From positions 1-42,717 of the IMG/VR virus record IMGVR_UViG_3300009788_000167: 42,717 nucleotides of DNA. The stretch is one strand, 5' to 3'. This stretch comes from a virus. Positions within the stretch are counted from its first letter, which is position 1; every line of letters begins with the position of its first letter. The notes under the pieces were generated by a model. The model ran no database searches, was not told where the DNA came from, and saw nothing but the letters and a program-made list of their open reading frames with translations. This document shows positions 7,053 through 13,458 of the stretch, one piece after another. The position numbers and the translations under genes were made by a program.

Positions 7053-7288
7053 TACGCCTACTTCTCGCCCTGGCACTCCTCGTGTCGGGCTGCTCCAACC
7101 ATCAGCCAGCGCCCGCGGTGACTACCGTTCCGCGTTTTCCGCCCAGAGCCTACGGCATTCCGGTGGCGCACATGGGCCCGTGGGATGTTCACGGAGAGTA
7201 CGAGTATTGCCCCTTCGAGGGAGAGCAATACCAGATCTGGGCCGAGTTCGAAGCTGATTGGGAAGAAGCTCAGGAGCGAGAAGAATAG
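7049..7288 (+). CDS. Small predicted lipoprotein (79 aa)
   Basis: ATG 7049 overlaps the upstream stop. The start MIRLLLALALLVSGC is a compact lipoprotein signal peptide with a good lipobox (LVSGC), so the mature protein would begin at Cys15, be acylated and sit in a membrane of the envelope. After a Pro-rich part (QPAPAVTTVPRFPPR) it contains VHGEYEYCPFEGEQYQIWAEF and an acidic helical end. It is encoded among early replication genes, not with the lysis genes. Phage lipoproteins expressed early are known to block superinfection by altering the cell surface; that role is plausible here but unproven. An Rz1-like spanin is the alternative. Confidence 0.75.
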   Translation: MIRLLLALALLVSGCSNHQPAPAVTTVPRFPPRAYGIPVAHMGPWDVHGEYEYCPFEGEQYQIWAEFEADWEEAQEREE

Positions 7289-7290
7289 CC

Positions 7291-8232
7291 ATGGACTGGT
7301 TCCGGGTACTCGAAGGTCACGTCCTCACGAAGCTTGAGCTTGTGCCGAGCGGCTCCGTCCGTTGCTGCGTGACTTCTCCACCCTACTTCCGACAGCGGCG
7401 CTACGGCGTGCCCGATGAGATCGGTTGGGAAGACTCCGTGGATGAGTACTGCGCCCGCTTGGTGGAGATTTTCGCCGAGGTGCATCGCGTTCTCTCAGAT
7501 GACGGTACGCTGTGGGTGAACATTGGCGACAAATTCAATGGAAGCGGAGGGGCCGGCGGCGACTACGTTGGTGGGGGCATCCGAGACGGGCAACGGCGGT
7601 ACAAGGCATGCCGACTACCCGAAGCAAAGCCGAAAGACCTGCTCATGGTTCCGGCGAAGCTGGCTATAGCGCTGCGTGACTGGGGCTGGTATCTCCGCTC
7701 TGACAATATCTGGAACAAGACGAACACGCAGCCCACTGGAGTGGCAGACCGCCCCCTCATCTTCCACGAGTACGTTTTCCAGTTCTCCAAGTCTCGCCGC
7801 TACTTCTATGATCAGGATGCCGTGCGAGAGATCACAGGGCGCGAGGCCAGTTGGGAAGAGTGGAGAGCGTACAAGGGGAGGAACAAAGGCGCTGACGCGG
7901 ACCGCTTCGGCAAGGGCTACCGAAAGCGCTCCCCAGCGATCACCCATCCCCTCGGCCGAGGGTTGCGCTCGGTGTGGAAGATCTCTGGGAACACGAGCAA
8001 CGGGAAGAAGCGGAAGCACTTCTCCAGTTTCCCCACCGGCCTACCCCGCATCCCAATCTTAGCAGGCAGCGCACCGGGAGACGTGGTGCTCGACTGTTTC
8101 TCGGGCTCCGGCTCCACTGGTGTAGAAGCGCTACGGCTGGACCGCCGATATCTGGGCATCGAGCCAGACGCCAAGCATGCCGCCAGTTCTCGAGAGCGTC
8201 TCTCGGATGGATGGCTCGAGGATCTCTTATGA
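7291..8232 (+). CDS. DNA methyltransferase, N4-cytosine/N6-adenine type
   Basis: A 313-aa beta-class amino-methyltransferase. Catalytic motif IV is TSPPY (residues 28-32), the form most common in N4-cytosine enzymes. SAM-binding motif I, DCFSGSGSTG (about 268-277), comes late in the chain, as in this class. Between them lie LWVNIGDKF, a variable target-recognition part and HPLGRGLRSVWKI. ATG 7291 was chosen because it fits the family N-terminus (DWFRVLEGH) and follows AGGAG. The last codons GAGGATCTCTT form the ribosome-binding site for the next gene, the C5 methylase. No restriction endonuclease is encoded next to it, so self-protection against host restriction or expression control is likely. 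Confidence 0.9.
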   Translation: MDWFRVLEGHVLTKLELVPSGSVRCCVTSPPYFRQRRYGVPDEIGWEDSVDEYCARLVEIFAEVHRVLSDDGTLWVNIGDKFNGSGGAGGDYVGGGIRDGQRRYKACRLPEAKPKDLLMVPAKLAIALRDWGWYLRSDNIWNKTNTQPTGVADRPLIFHEYVFQFSKSRRYFYDQDAVREITGREASWEEWRAYKGRNKGADADRFGKGYRKRSPAITHPLGRGLRSVWKISGNTSNGKKRKHFSSFPTGLPRIPILAGSAPGDVVLDCFSGSGSTGVEALRLDRRYLGIEPDAKHAASSRERLSDGWLEDLL

Positions 8233-9314
8233 GTGATGGGCTCTACAATGACGTGGAACCTTTCGTAATCCCATGGTTATGGAATCTCATGGACGTTGGC
8301 TTGATACGGGAGGGCCTGGTAGACGGACGTCCTATCCAAGAACTCCGGAGCGAGGATCTCAATGGCGTCACTCAGTTCCACGCTTTCGCCGGTATCGGGG
8401 CATGGTCTTACGCCCTCCGACTCGCTGGCTGGCCCGATGAGGTTCCTGTGTGGACCGGTTCATGTCCGTGTCAGCCTTTCTCCTGTGCAGGAAAGAAACG
8501 AGGATTCAAAGATGAGCTCCACCTCTGGCCAGAATGGTTCCGGCTTATCCGAGAGTGTCGCCCTCCAGTCGTGTTTGGAGAACAGGTTGCAAGCCCTGAC
8601 GGCCGGGCGTGGATCGACCTTGTTTCGACTGAAATGGAAGCACTGGGTTACTCCTTTGGGGCGGCAGATTTGTGCGCTGCGGGCATCGGTGCTCCGCACA
8701 TCCGACAGCGCCTTTGGTTCGTGGCCATTACTAGTGGTGAACGACTCGGAAGGATACGCCTACAGTTACAGCAACGGGTGGAAAGATCAGAAATGCCTGA
8801 AACTCCTAGAAGTTGCGAGACTGGCGCATTGGCCGACAGCGAAAGCATCCGACTCGGGGCGGGGTGGACAAGCGAAACGTGCCATGGGGACAGCACGCCG
8901 CGCTCATCTGAACGATACCGCCATGCTAGCAAGCTGGGGTACTCCTGCAGCCCGAGATTGGAGAGACGGCCGGGCCAGTCCAGAGACCATGAAGAGGAAT
9001 TCTCGCCCTCTGAACGAACAGACAGTGCAACTAGCGGGTTCTGGGAAGACTGCGGATGGATCCCCTGCCAAGACGGAAAAGCGAGGCCAATTGCACCCGG
9101 AACATTCCCTCTGGCTCATGGGGTTGCCGGTCGCGTGGCTGTGGTGCGCCCCAGGCAACAAACCATACCCACGGTTCCAGGAGAAGTCCACTGGTATAGT
9201 CGACGAGGAGCCTTGAAAGCCATTGGTAATGCTATCGTCGCCGAAGTAGCGGAGATATTCATCCGGGCTGTCATCGACCACCTACTGGAACCCTGCGTGG
9301 GAGATCTCTTGTGA
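8229..9314 (+). CDS. C5-cytosine DNA methyltransferase (Dcm family)
   Basis: A 361-aa protein starting in an ATGA overlap with the upstream methylase. After about 48 extra residues comes motif I FAGIGAWS (53-60), then the catalytic loop GSCPCQPFS (Cys81), GEQVAS and HIRQRLWFVA. The middle, about residues 185-285, is unusually rich in Ser, Arg and Glu. The end has the phage-type GWIPCQDGKARPIAPGTFPLAHG and the cofactor-side motif GALKAIGNAIV. It should methylate C5 of cytosine at an unknown site. A second long ORF (8362-9216) overlaps it in the +1 frame, and the low-complexity middle is where that ORF looks most protein-like. Confidence 0.92.
   Translation: MSDGLYNDVEPFVIPWLWNLMDVGLIREGLVDGRPIQELRSEDLNGVTQFHAFAGIGAWSYALRLAGWPDEVPVWTGSCPCQPFSCAGKKRGFKDELHLWPEWFRLIRECRPPVVFGEQVASPDGRAWIDLVSTEMEALGYSFGAADLCAAGIGAPHIRQRLWFVAITSGERLGRIRLQLQQRVERSEMPETPRSCETGALADSESIRLGAGWTSETCHGDSTPRSSERYRHASKLGYSCSPRLERRPGQSRDHEEEFSPSERTDSATSGFWEDCGWIPCQDGKARPIAPGTFPLAHGVAGRVAVVRPRQQTIPTVPGEVHWYSRRGALKAIGNAIVAEVAEIFIRAVIDHLLEPCVGDLL
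8362..9216 (+). CDS. Overlapping ORF inside the C5 methylase (284 aa, +1 frame)
   Basis: A 284-codon ORF lying wholly inside the cytosine methylase gene in another frame. ATG 8362 is preceded by GAGGA-TCTCA, the same spacing and sequence used by accepted starts at 3327 and 8229. Its translation holds segments I recognise as recurring in phage proteins linked to methylases: STLFRLKWKHWVTPLGRQI, ALRASVLRTSDSAF, LASWGTPAARDWRDG, LNEQTVQLAG, and a last block HPEHSLWLMGLPVAWLWCAP. These blocks are more protein-like than the matching part of the methylase frame. Function unknown. It could be a genuine overprinted gene or a fragment of former methylase sequence; I lean to genuine. Confidence 0.55.
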   Translation: MASLSSTLSPVSGHGLTPSDSLAGPMRFLCGPVHVRVSLSPVQERNEDSKMSSTSGQNGSGLSESVALQSCLENRLQALTAGRGSTLFRLKWKHWVTPLGRQICALRASVLRTSDSAFGSWPLLVVNDSEGYAYSYSNGWKDQKCLKLLEVARLAHWPTAKASDSGRGGQAKRAMGTARRAHLNDTAMLASWGTPAARDWRDGRASPETMKRNSRPLNEQTVQLAGSGKTADGSPAKTEKRGQLHPEHSLWLMGLPVAWLWCAPGNKPYPRFQEKSTGIVDEEP

Positions 9315-10879
9315 CCTTCGCCGAGTCCATTCGGGAGGAGCTCGCCAAAGCAGAGCGCGGCGACGAGGACGCCAAGATACGCGCCCGCCGGCTGGTCTGT
9401 CGACTCATCCCGGAATCTCCCACCGATCCGTATGGACACCAGGAGCGGGAGATAAAGATCTCGGCGCTTCTCCCGGCATGGGCCCGCGAGTGGTCCATGC
9501 GCACTGGCAAGAGCAAGGTGAATATCGGGGAGGCCTCACTTCTCTGGCAGCTCGGGCTCATCGACGCCGTTCTGATCATTTGCCCCTACGGGGTCCATCA
9601 CCAGTGGGTGAAAGATGAGATTCCGCGGCACTCCGGAATTCCGTTCCTCGCTCACGCCTGGGAGTCACGCAGTTCCCGGACGAAATGGCATCAGGCGGCA
9701 ATAGAGGAGCTCGTGAGAGAGCGTCAGATGCTCCCATGGCTCTGTGTGAATGCTGACGCTCTCCGCGGTGATGCTTGCCGGGCCGCCATTCAGAAATTCA
9801 TGCGGCGGCGAAAAATGCTCATCGTGTTCGACGAGTCCCAGCTTTTCAAGAAGCCCGGGGCAAAGCGGACTCGGATCGCTCGTTCTCTGGCGCGCCGCTG
9901 CGAATACCGACGGATCCAGTCGGGCACGATGGTGGGTAACTCACCCCTGGGGCTCTATTCACAGTACGAGCTTCTCGAGAAAGGCTGTCTCGGCTTCACC
10001 AGGTACAAGGATTTCGAGGACCACTTCGCCGTCTTCGCCGATGCCCGGCCGGCGTCGGGGCAGCGCTTTCGCATTCTCAAGGAATACCGCAACCTCGAGG
10101 AGCTCCGGGAACGCCGGGCCCCTTTCACCTCCGTCGTGCGGCGAGAGGATATAGCGGACATGCCGCCCCTGGTGTCCTCTCGCCGCTACTTTGATCTTGA
10201 GACCGCCCAGCGACGCGCTTACGCAAATCTCCGAGACGATCTTATGACCGAAATCGAAGGACGCTTCGTCTCCGCGGCAGAGGGCGGGGCCGCTCTCACC
10301 CGACTCCAGCAAGTGGCATCGGGTTGGGCCATGGATGAGGTGCGGGACTTCGTTACCGTGGTGCTCCCTGGTCGCTGTCCCCGAATGGCGCTTCTGGAAG
10401 AAGTGCTCTCCTTGGAAGAGGGGCGGGCAATTGTCTGGTGTAGATTCCGAAACGATTGCCAGAGGATTGCTTATCACTTTGAGGAAAAAACTGACCGTGG
10501 CATCCATCAGTACCATGGGGGAGTCAAACGCAGCCGGCGGCCATACCTCCTAGACCGCTGGCGCGAGGATCCTGGGGGTATTCTCGTCGCCACTCCTGAC
10601 ACAGGGGGGACCGGGCTAGATCTCTCAGCGGCTCGCCATGTGATCTGGTTCTCTCACACCTGGGATGCGGACCTCCGGCAACAGGCGAGCGAGCGGGCCA
10701 CGAAGAAAGGCGGCGCCCCAGTGGCCGTCACGGACCTGGTGGCCATCGGAACAGTGGACGAGCACATGCTCCGTCTTCTAGATTCTAAGCACACCATCGC
10801 CGAGGTGGTTGGGGGCGAAGGCTTGTACCAGTACCTCCTCCAGGAGCGAGACAGGTGGAGAAGGGGAAGAGCAGCATGA
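9311..10879 (+). CDS. SNF2/superfamily 2 DNA helicase-translocase
   Basis: A 522-aa protein with GTG start in a GTGA overlap. It has the phage SNF2-like plan: Walker A variant SMRTGKSK (62-69), ICPYGVHHQWVKDEI (motif Ia), the DEAH-box equivalent VFDESQLFK (D174-E175), IQSGTMVGNSP (motif III), GRAIVWCRFRNDC, and a C-terminal GGTGLDLSAARHVIWFSHTWD with motif VI QQASERATKKG. It is expected to hydrolyse ATP and move on duplex DNA during replication, recombination or methylation. DUF2800, DUF2815, polymerase, SNF2 and VRR-NUC genes together form a common phage replication set. The stop overlaps the start of a 43-aa membrane protein. Confidence 0.9.
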   Translation: MTFAESIREELAKAERGDEDAKIRARRLVCRLIPESPTDPYGHQEREIKISALLPAWAREWSMRTGKSKVNIGEASLLWQLGLIDAVLIICPYGVHHQWVKDEIPRHSGIPFLAHAWESRSSRTKWHQAAIEELVRERQMLPWLCVNADALRGDACRAAIQKFMRRRKMLIVFDESQLFKKPGAKRTRIARSLARRCEYRRIQSGTMVGNSPLGLYSQYELLEKGCLGFTRYKDFEDHFAVFADARPASGQRFRILKEYRNLEELRERRAPFTSVVRREDIADMPPLVSSRRYFDLETAQRRAYANLRDDLMTEIEGRFVSAAEGGAALTRLQQVASGWAMDEVRDFVTVVLPGRCPRMALLEEVLSLEEGRAIVWCRFRNDCQRIAYHFEEKTDRGIHQYHGGVKRSRRPYLLDRWREDPGGILVATPDTGGTGLDLSAARHVIWFSHTWDADLRQQASERATKKGGAPVAVTDLVAIGTVDEHMLRLLDSKHTIAEVVGGEGLYQYLLQERDRWRRGRAA

Positions 10880-11007
10880 AGGAAAACCCGGAGCGCTGGC
10901 ACCACATCCGTACAGCCGTGAATGACCTGTACGGAATTGCAATGGTCTGCCTTCTCTTCGCTCTCGTCACTCTGTTCATGTCGCTGCTGGGGTGGGCCTC
11001 TAAATGA
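10876..11007 (+). CDS. Small single-span membrane protein (43 aa)
   Basis: ATG 10876 overlaps the helicase stop (ATGA) and TGA 11007 overlaps the start of the next gene. The first 20 residues are polar (MKENPERWHHIRTAVNDLYG) and are followed by a hydrophobic segment IAMVCLLFALVTLFMSLLGW that should span the inner membrane. Only three residues follow it. Double overlap supports a real gene. Role unknown; small early phage membrane proteins are often host-takeover or exclusion factors. Confidence 0.68.
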   Translation: MKENPERWHHIRTAVNDLYGIAMVCLLFALVTLFMSLLGWASK

Positions 11008-11585
11008 AAAACATGCGCTGCGCCTGCGAGTACCTCCCGCCACTTGTCGGACGTCCAATCCGAAAACCAAACATCTGGTGTGATGTGCACGGGGCCTCTG
11101 ACAGGAGAACAATGGACGTGCTACCCGGACCCGAAGAGAAAGAGAAGGAGGAGAAAGAGATCATGGCAAAAGCAGAGATAGAGGGAATCACAGTACCCGT
11201 GGAGGTGGATGTAACCATAGGCTCCCACGACACCGAGCGCGTGAAGAAACACATGCGTTCAGATGAGGTGGCGGCCTTCGTCTTCGAGCGGCTGAAACTC
11301 CAGGACCCACTCACGGTCAAATTCGTGGAGCGACTACTTTCCATGGCCTCGCTCTTCGACGTCAAACAGCTCGACTACGGCCCTCGGAATATCTCTGAGT
11401 TCGGAGAGCCTGGCGTGGTGGTGCGAATGAATGACAAGTTCGCCCGCATCCGGAATCTCCTGTTCCCCAAGGGTCAGTATCGTCCCGTCGCCCCAGCGAA
11501 TGAGTCCATGGATGACACTTACATGGACGTGGCAAATTACGCCGTCATCGCTCTCATGGTCCGCCATGGGGAGTGGCCCTCGTGA
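11004..11585 (+). CDS. Nmad1/DUF1599 protein with N-terminal Cys/His motif (193 aa)
   Basis: The C-terminal 85 residues carry the Nmad1 (nucleotide modification associated domain 1, DUF1599) signature: YGPRNISEFGEPGVVVRMNDK, FARIRNLLF, then NESMDDTYMDVANYAVIALM. The N-terminus has CAC-x(15)-C-x2-H, a possible small zinc site, joined by a charged linker EEKEKEEKE. Two internal in-frame starts have better ribosome-binding sites than ATG 11004: ATG 11112 (CAGGAG) and ATG 11163 (AAGGAGG), so shorter Nmad1-only products are likely. The domain is associated by gene context with modified nucleotides; here it sits between two DNA methylases and a glycosylase. Exact activity unknown. Confidence 0.8.
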   Translation: MKNMRCACEYLPPLVGRPIRKPNIWCDVHGASDRRTMDVLPGPEEKEKEEKEIMAKAEIEGITVPVEVDVTIGSHDTERVKKHMRSDEVAAFVFERLKLQDPLTVKFVERLLSMASLFDVKQLDYGPRNISEFGEPGVVVRMNDKFARIRNLLFPKGQYRPVAPANESMDDTYMDVANYAVIALMVRHGEWPS

Positions 11586-12313
11586 GTCTCTTCAAGCTCG
11601 GAATCGGGGGACTCTCGACAGAGAATCGCGCCATACTGCTCATCTTGACCAAGGTGAACATGGCCGCCGGCACACCCTCAGTGGTGGCAGAGAAGGAACT
11701 CCAGAAGCGCTGCATGGCGGACCGCCGGCCCATGCGGGTGATCGTCGAGGAGCTCCGGCGAGACGCCGCCTCCGGGGCGTGGCCAGCGATGGCCGATCTG
11801 CCTCCCGCTCCCATGGACCCCCTCCCGTTCCAGGTGGATCTAGCGGACGAGTATCTCTGGTTCCTGGTGGCTTGCCAACTGAAGCACAAGACCAAATGGA
11901 AGAAGCTGGAGCCAGTGCTCGCCACGCTTCGGTGCTTCGCCCCCTACTGGGAGACTCTGGACGGTGCTAGCAGCGATGATCTTGAGCAGATACTCCAGCC
12001 CCTGGGGAAGGCGCGCCACCGGGCCACTCAACTGCTGGACCTGGCGTCGCTCTTCCCCAAGTTCTCGGCGATCGTTTCCAGGGTGGGAGTCGAGGATGCC
12101 CGCGCCGCGGTTCTCGCGTTACCGGGCTGCGGAGATTACGTGGCCGACTCCTGGGACCTCTTCGTTGCTGAGAAGGACCCTGACGAGATCTCTCCCACGG
12201 ACCCCACGCTCCTCGAGTACATGGAGCTTCAGAAGAAGGGGCATGGGCCATGCCTCCGGGATATCGACGCAACCGCTGGCTGCCTGGCCTGTTGGGTGGA
12301 CACCTGGAAATGA
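11582..12313 (+). CDS. HhH-GPD DNA glycosylase, MBD4-like (243 aa)
   Basis: GTG 11582 overlaps the Nmad1 stop (GTGA). From about residue 87 the chain follows the glycosylase domain of MBD4: YLWFLVACQLKHKT, a PVL helix, DLEQILQPLGKARHRA, LDLASLF, then the helix-hairpin-helix LPGCGDYVADSWDLF (from L180) and SPTDPTLLEYM. Asp207 in TDPTL aligns with the catalytic Asp of the family. MBD4-type enzymes remove thymine or uracil from mismatches that arise by deamination of methylated CpG. The N-terminal 80 residues are not recognised, and the end has a CLAC pair. Its place downstream of a C5 methylase fits repair of deaminated 5-methylcytosine, or removal of another base. Confidence 0.78.
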   Translation: MSLFKLGIGGLSTENRAILLILTKVNMAAGTPSVVAEKELQKRCMADRRPMRVIVEELRRDAASGAWPAMADLPPAPMDPLPFQVDLADEYLWFLVACQLKHKTKWKKLEPVLATLRCFAPYWETLDGASSDDLEQILQPLGKARHRATQLLDLASLFPKFSAIVSRVGVEDARAAVLALPGCGDYVADSWDLFVAEKDPDEISPTDPTLLEYMELQKKGHGPCLRDIDATAGCLACWVDTWK

Positions 12314-12744
12314 ACACCGCTGAGAAACATCTGTGGGAATGGCTGGAGAAGGGCACCAGGGGTCTTGGCAAACTCCATTTTCAGCGGATCGAAAACACCA
12401 CAGGTACGGGCACCCTCGACACAGAGGGTTGCTGGGGATCGGAGTCCTTCTGGCTGGAGCTCAAGATTGCCGTAGAGAACGAGGACGGGACGCTTGATAC
12501 AGGTCTCCGCCGCGGTCAAGCTCTGTTCATGGCCCGGCGTCGACGCGCCTGTGGCCGGGCAGCCGTACTCATCCAGGTAGACTCAGCGACCAGGGCCCGA
12601 CGCTACTTGATAGATGGGCTCAAGGGAACCGTGTTGCGAGGTGAGCACGTGCGGGAAGAAGACCTTGCCAACTGGAACATGCTCACCTCTCCCCACGCGC
12701 AACCCATGGAGATCCTGGATGCTCTGACCACCTGGGAGCCATGA
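12310..12744 (+). CDS. VRR-NUC-like nuclease (PD-(D/E)XK)
   Basis: ATG 12310 overlaps the glycosylase stop, giving 144 aa. The core reads RIENTTGTGTLDTEGCW, then SFWLELKIA: the acid before the turn and the E-L-K triplet are the PD-(D/E)XK active site (D near residue 36, E53, K55). RRGQALFMARRRRACGRAAVLI provides the Q and the following beta-strand seen in VRR-NUC and Holliday-junction-resolvase-like enzymes. Phages often carry such a nuclease beside an SNF2 helicase, where it probably resolves or trims branched DNA. The exact substrate is not deducible. Confidence 0.8.
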   Translation: MNTAEKHLWEWLEKGTRGLGKLHFQRIENTTGTGTLDTEGCWGSESFWLELKIAVENEDGTLDTGLRRGQALFMARRRRACGRAAVLIQVDSATRARRYLIDGLKGTVLRGEHVREEDLANWNMLTSPHAQPMEILDALTTWEP

Positions 12745-13124
12745 AACCTGAATTCTTCCCAGATCGATTCACAGCGTTACCCCAGGAAAACAATTGGCTA
12801 TTTCATGTTTCTGGGAGCAAGTTCGAACATAAGCCATGGGAAGCGGCTGCCCTCAATACTGTCACAGGCGGAATTTTCCCCAAGATACGCTTTTACAGCA
12901 TCGGCCCCGCCCCGCCCCATCCGCCGGAGCTTCTCCAAGCACTTCGGGAATTCGCTCATGCCCTCGATCGCTGCCGATGGCACGTGAAACGGGGGGACCG
13001 CCTGGCGGCGCAGGACCGTGGCGGGCTAGCTCTAGAGTATCTCCGCAGAGCCCTAGAAAGAGGAAACCCGCCCCGGTGCAAGTCCGGAGCGGGCTCCCCT
13101 GGTCCCATGGATGCGGAGGAGTAG
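12741..13124 (+). CDS. Hypothetical protein, last gene of the rightward operon (127 aa)
   Basis: ATG 12741 overlaps the upstream stop. The protein contains ENNWLFHVSGSKFEHKPWE and GGIFPKIRFYSIGP, followed by a helical ELLQALREFAHALDRC and a basic Gly/Pro-rich tail ending in DAEE. No family was recognised. It closes the rightward operon: the next 34 bases carry no gene, and the convergent late operon ends immediately beyond. Coding is supported by the overlap with its neighbour, but there is no functional clue. Confidence 0.7.
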   Translation: MKPEFFPDRFTALPQENNWLFHVSGSKFEHKPWEAAALNTVTGGIFPKIRFYSIGPAPPHPPELLQALREFAHALDRCRWHVKRGDRLAAQDRGGLALEYLRRALERGNPPRCKSGAGSPGPMDAEE

Positions 13125-13167
13125 AGTCCTCAGCGTAACTCGCCGAGGCAGCTTCTGTCTACTCCTC
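13116..13167. terminator. Candidate bidirectional terminator between convergent operons
   Basis: The two converging genes both end in GAG-GAG-TAG-A, so 13116-13125 and 13158-13167 form a perfect 10-bp inverted repeat. Inside it, CCTCAGCG and CGCCGAGG can pair with one mismatch. The combined hairpin can form in RNA from either strand. No T-run follows on either side, so efficiency as an intrinsic terminator is doubtful. Confidence 0.4.
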
Positions 13168-13458
13168 GGGCTTCGGAGGGGCTGAGGTGCCGTTCTTATA
13201 GACTTCCTCGGCCACTTCGGTGGTCGTCTCAATGTGCCTGTCCCGCTGCCAGGCATCCACCAGGGCGAACGGCACCAGGAAGAAGACGAAGAGAGCCAGC
13301 GCCCTCCAGTGATCGATGGGGATGGTGAGCTCCGTCCCGAGGAGTGCCGACCCCAAGCCTGTGAAGAGCTCCAGGCAGATCAACCCGAACAGATAGACGG
13401 CGGCCCGAAGGAACTCCTTGGCTGTGGTCGGGAGAGACGGCAGAGGGATCTTGCTCAC
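13159..13458 (-). CDS. Holin candidate, two membrane spans (99 aa)
   Basis: GTG 13458 overlaps the endolysin stop (GTGA), so it is translated right after the endolysin and is the last gene of the late operon. Two hydrophobic segments are visible at about residues 17-41 (AAVYLFGLICLELFTGLGSA) and 51-68 (ALALFVFFLVPFALVD), separated by a short polar turn, and followed by a charged tail HIETTTEVAEEVYKNG. Size, topology and position next to the endolysin match class II holins, which form pores in the inner membrane at the lysis time. There is no family signature, so the call rests on topology and context. Confidence 0.65.
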   Translation of the reverse strand: MSKIPLPSLPTTAKEFLRAAVYLFGLICLELFTGLGSALLGTELTIPIDHWRALALFVFFLVPFALVDAWQRDRHIETTTEVAEEVYKNGTSAPPKPEE

